Assembly: GCF_013378075.1 (NCBI RefSeq)
Contig: NZ_CP051131.1
Span: 2,306,501 to 2,370,500 of the forward strand
Length of the DNA stretch: 64,000 nt
Source of the DNA: Parasphingopyxis algicola
GTDB taxonomy: Bacteria > Pseudomonadota > Alphaproteobacteria > Sphingomonadales > Sphingomonadaceae
Direction of reading: 5' to 3'
Shown: positions 62,555-64,000 of the stretch, piece by piece
Numbering within the stretch: the stretch's first letter is position 1
Layout: every line of letters starts with the position of its first letter
Notes under the pieces: generated by a model
Databases searched by the model: none
Told to the model about the DNA's origin: nothing
The model's input: only the letters and a program-made list of their open reading frames with translations
Made by a program: the position numbers and the translations under genes

Positions 62555-64000
62555 TCACGGCGTTTCGGAGGACGATACCGCGTTCCCGCCAATGGCGACG
62601 GTCCCGAGCCGGACGCTGTCATTCTCGTCGGTAACGAAAGCCCGGCGGCCGAGCGCCGCGATCGCGCCGAGCGCCTGCGCCGAAAGTTCGGCCATCCGCA
62701 CCGAATATTGGCCGTAGGGGACGCTCTGGAAGACGAAAAAGCCGTCGAAATCGGTCCGCACGACCTGCACGACGCGGCCTTCGATATCGACCAGCTCGAG
62801 ATCGACGCCTTCGAGCGCACCGCCGCCTGCGCGGACCAGCATGCCGTCAATCTCGCCGGCGCTGACCAGCGGCAGCTCCACGGCCGCCGCGGTTCCGGGC
62901 CGCGGCGTGACCACGACGCCGGGGCCACGCGGCTGGACGAAGGGGTCGGCGAGCGAGGAGGTGTCGATGCCCACGAGGATCGGCCGGTACGGCGTCAGTC
63001 CGGTCACCACGGCGAGCCCGTTCTCGTCGGTCGGATCGTTGGCCGGCGCCCGGCCGGTCGTGATCTGTACCCCTTCTTCAAAGGGTTCGTTCGGCTGCCG
63101 CACGCCGTCATTGTTCAGATCGCGATAGACGCGCGCGACCGTCTGGCCACTGCTCGCGAGCTTGTCGGCGGTCATATGGACGCCGCCGCGCGGATCGGGG
63201 CCGATGCTGAAGGCGAGGTTGAGCCCGGCCGCTACCGATCCGTCGGTCGCCGTCTCGGCCGAGGCGGTCAGCGCGAACCGGTTGAAGCGCCGGACATAGC
63301 CGATGCTCGCCCGGGCGCGATCGAGCGTCGCCTGATAGCCGAGTTCGGAGCGCCAGGCGCTGTTTTCGCCGCCCCCCCAATCGGCGGTGAGCGACGCGCT
63401 TTCGAACCGGCTGCCGGGAGAAAGTCGCCAGCGCGCCTCGCCGCGCAGGCGGACGCGCCCGATCCGGCCATTGGCCAGGATGGCGGCATTGGTCTGGTCG
63501 GGCGGGTCGAGCCCGTCCGCCGTGCCCGCGCCCTGCCGCCGGTATCCGATCTCCCCGGTCAGCGCAAAACGGCGCATATTCGCAGAAATCCGCGCCGCGC
63601 CGTCGAGCTGGTCGGCGCCGTCCTCCCGCGTCTGATAGGTGGCTTGCACCCGGACCGGCATCACGACGCGGCCGAGATTGACGCTATGATCGACGGCCAG
63701 GCTGTGCCGGCCCGTCGTATCGATACCATAGCGTTCGGTGCGGAAATCGCGGGCGACCACCGATTCCGCGTTTATATAGGCGCGTCCGAACCGCCCGAGC
63801 AGCTGCGCGCGGGCCGCATAGCCGCCATTATCGGCCCAGGCGGCCGTCACTTCGACCAGCGCCGGCCCGATCGCCCGGCGGACCGAGCCCTCGACAACCG
63901 TCATGCGGTCATCCGCGATGACCATGTTGTTGAGCTGGAATGCCAGCGAAGTCCGGGGGTTGAGCCCCCTTTCGAGCCCCAAGCCCGCGCGCCAGTTGGC
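62555..64000 (-). CDS. Large outer-membrane protein, C-terminal part (usher-like)
   Basis: 482 residues in the window; the N-terminal part lies beyond the right edge (frame open to 64000). Residues to about 285 are amphipathic beta strands like an outer-membrane barrel (alternating short polar turns, SLTADWGGGENSAWRSELGYQ). Then come a Ca-binding-like repeat DLNNDGVRQPNEPFEEGV and two small beta-sandwich units, one like a carboxypeptidase regulatory domain (VDLELVDIEGRVVQVVRTDFDGFFVF). This layout recalls fimbrial ushers or large surface proteins of alphaproteobacteria; the family is not certain without the missing part. Confidence 0.6.
   Translation of the reverse strand, partial: ANWRAGLGLERGLNPRTSLAFQLNNMVIADDRMTVVEGSVRRAIGPALVEVTAAWADNGGYAARAQLLGRFGRAYINAESVVARDFRTERYGIDTTGRHSLAVDHSVNLGRVVMPVRVQATYQTREDGADQLDGAARISANMRRFALTGEIGYRRQGAGTADGLDPPDQTNAAILANGRIGRVRLRGEARWRLSPGSRFESASLTADWGGGENSAWRSELGYQATLDRARASIGYVRRFNRFALTASAETATDGSVAAGLNLAFSIGPDPRGGVHMTADKLASSGQTVARVYRDLNNDGVRQPNEPFEEGVQITTGRAPANDPTDENGLAVVTGLTPYRPILVGIDTSSLADPFVQPRGPGVVVTPRPGTAAAVELPLVSAGEIDGMLVRAGGGALEGVDLELVDIEGRVVQVVRTDFDGFFVFQSVPYGQYSVRMAELSAQALGAIAALGRRAFVTDENDSVRLGTVAIGGNAVSSSETP

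Overview
The window is a GC-rich stretch of bacterial chromosome with dense, short-spaced genes on both strands. Gene content points to an alphaproteobacterium, most likely Sphingomonadales. Pointers are a COQ9-family protein, a ubiquinol-cytochrome c chaperone coupled to a DUF177 gene, a metX-metW pair, a RibB protein with a degenerate RibA half, sphingomonad-type TonB receptor, LytTR and DUF2306 genes, and the short palindromic repeats often seen in sphingomonads. This is recognition from memory, not a database match. I see no rRNA, CRISPR array, prophage or insertion sequence. Both ends are cut: an acyl-CoA ligase at the left and a large outer-membrane protein at the right.

Layout. 0-8.7 kb: lipid and detoxification genes (acyl-CoA ligase end, glyoxalases I and II around a GGDEF protein, SIMPL, TPR, alpha/beta hydrolase, a frameshifted DM13 gene, a DsbA-like isomerase, an SDR, a 40-residue lipoprotein). 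8.9-11.6 kb: thrS-infC. 11.6-17.8 kb: DMT exporter, VOC protein, TonB receptor, CPA1 antiporter. 17.8-25.6 kb: glnD, mutS, malic enzyme. 25.6-31.5 kb: bamE, respiratory-complex chaperone, DUF177, ssb, feoAB, COQ9, PuuD-like protein. 31.7-37.8 kb: old yellow enzyme, the riboflavin genes ribD-ribE-ribBX-ribH, tonB. 37.9-43.3 kb: thioesterase, esterase, gltX, nadE. 43.3-45.3 kb: a LytTR / microprotein / DUF2306 cassette. 45.4-52.9 kb: prs, SDR, hisN, a CxxC mini-protein, rpmI-rplT-pheS-pheT. 52.9-64 kb: GIY-YIG gene among repeats, metX-metW, a zinc-ribbon membrane protein, ftsE-ftsX-ydcF-plsC, hisC, a phosphofructokinase, tRNA-Leu(GAG), and the truncated outer-membrane protein.

Most genes are housekeeping: translation (thrS, infC, rpmI, rplT, pheST, gltX, tRNA-Leu), cofactors (riboflavin, NAD), methionine and histidine synthesis, iron uptake, nitrogen signalling, DNA repair and division. 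Two blocks that are contiguous in E. coli (thrS-infC and rpmI-rplT-pheS-pheT) lie about 37 kb apart here in the same orientation.

The most unusual signal is a family of intergenic repeats that fold as four-way junctions. Each has a 7-bp basal stem (TGTCAGA/TCTGACA), an 18-nt hairpin on each side and a central arm, which in two copies is a 35-bp stem. The 18-nt hairpins change sequence but keep their pairing and swap sides between copies. Other points of interest are apparent non-AUG/GUG/UUG starts for infC (AUA), phosphofructokinase (AUC) and perhaps ribD (CUG); a terminator directly in front of pheS with no room for a promoter; a RibB protein with an N-terminal helix-turn-helix and a GTP-cyclohydrolase half lacking its zinc cysteines; and small genes below usual calling limits.
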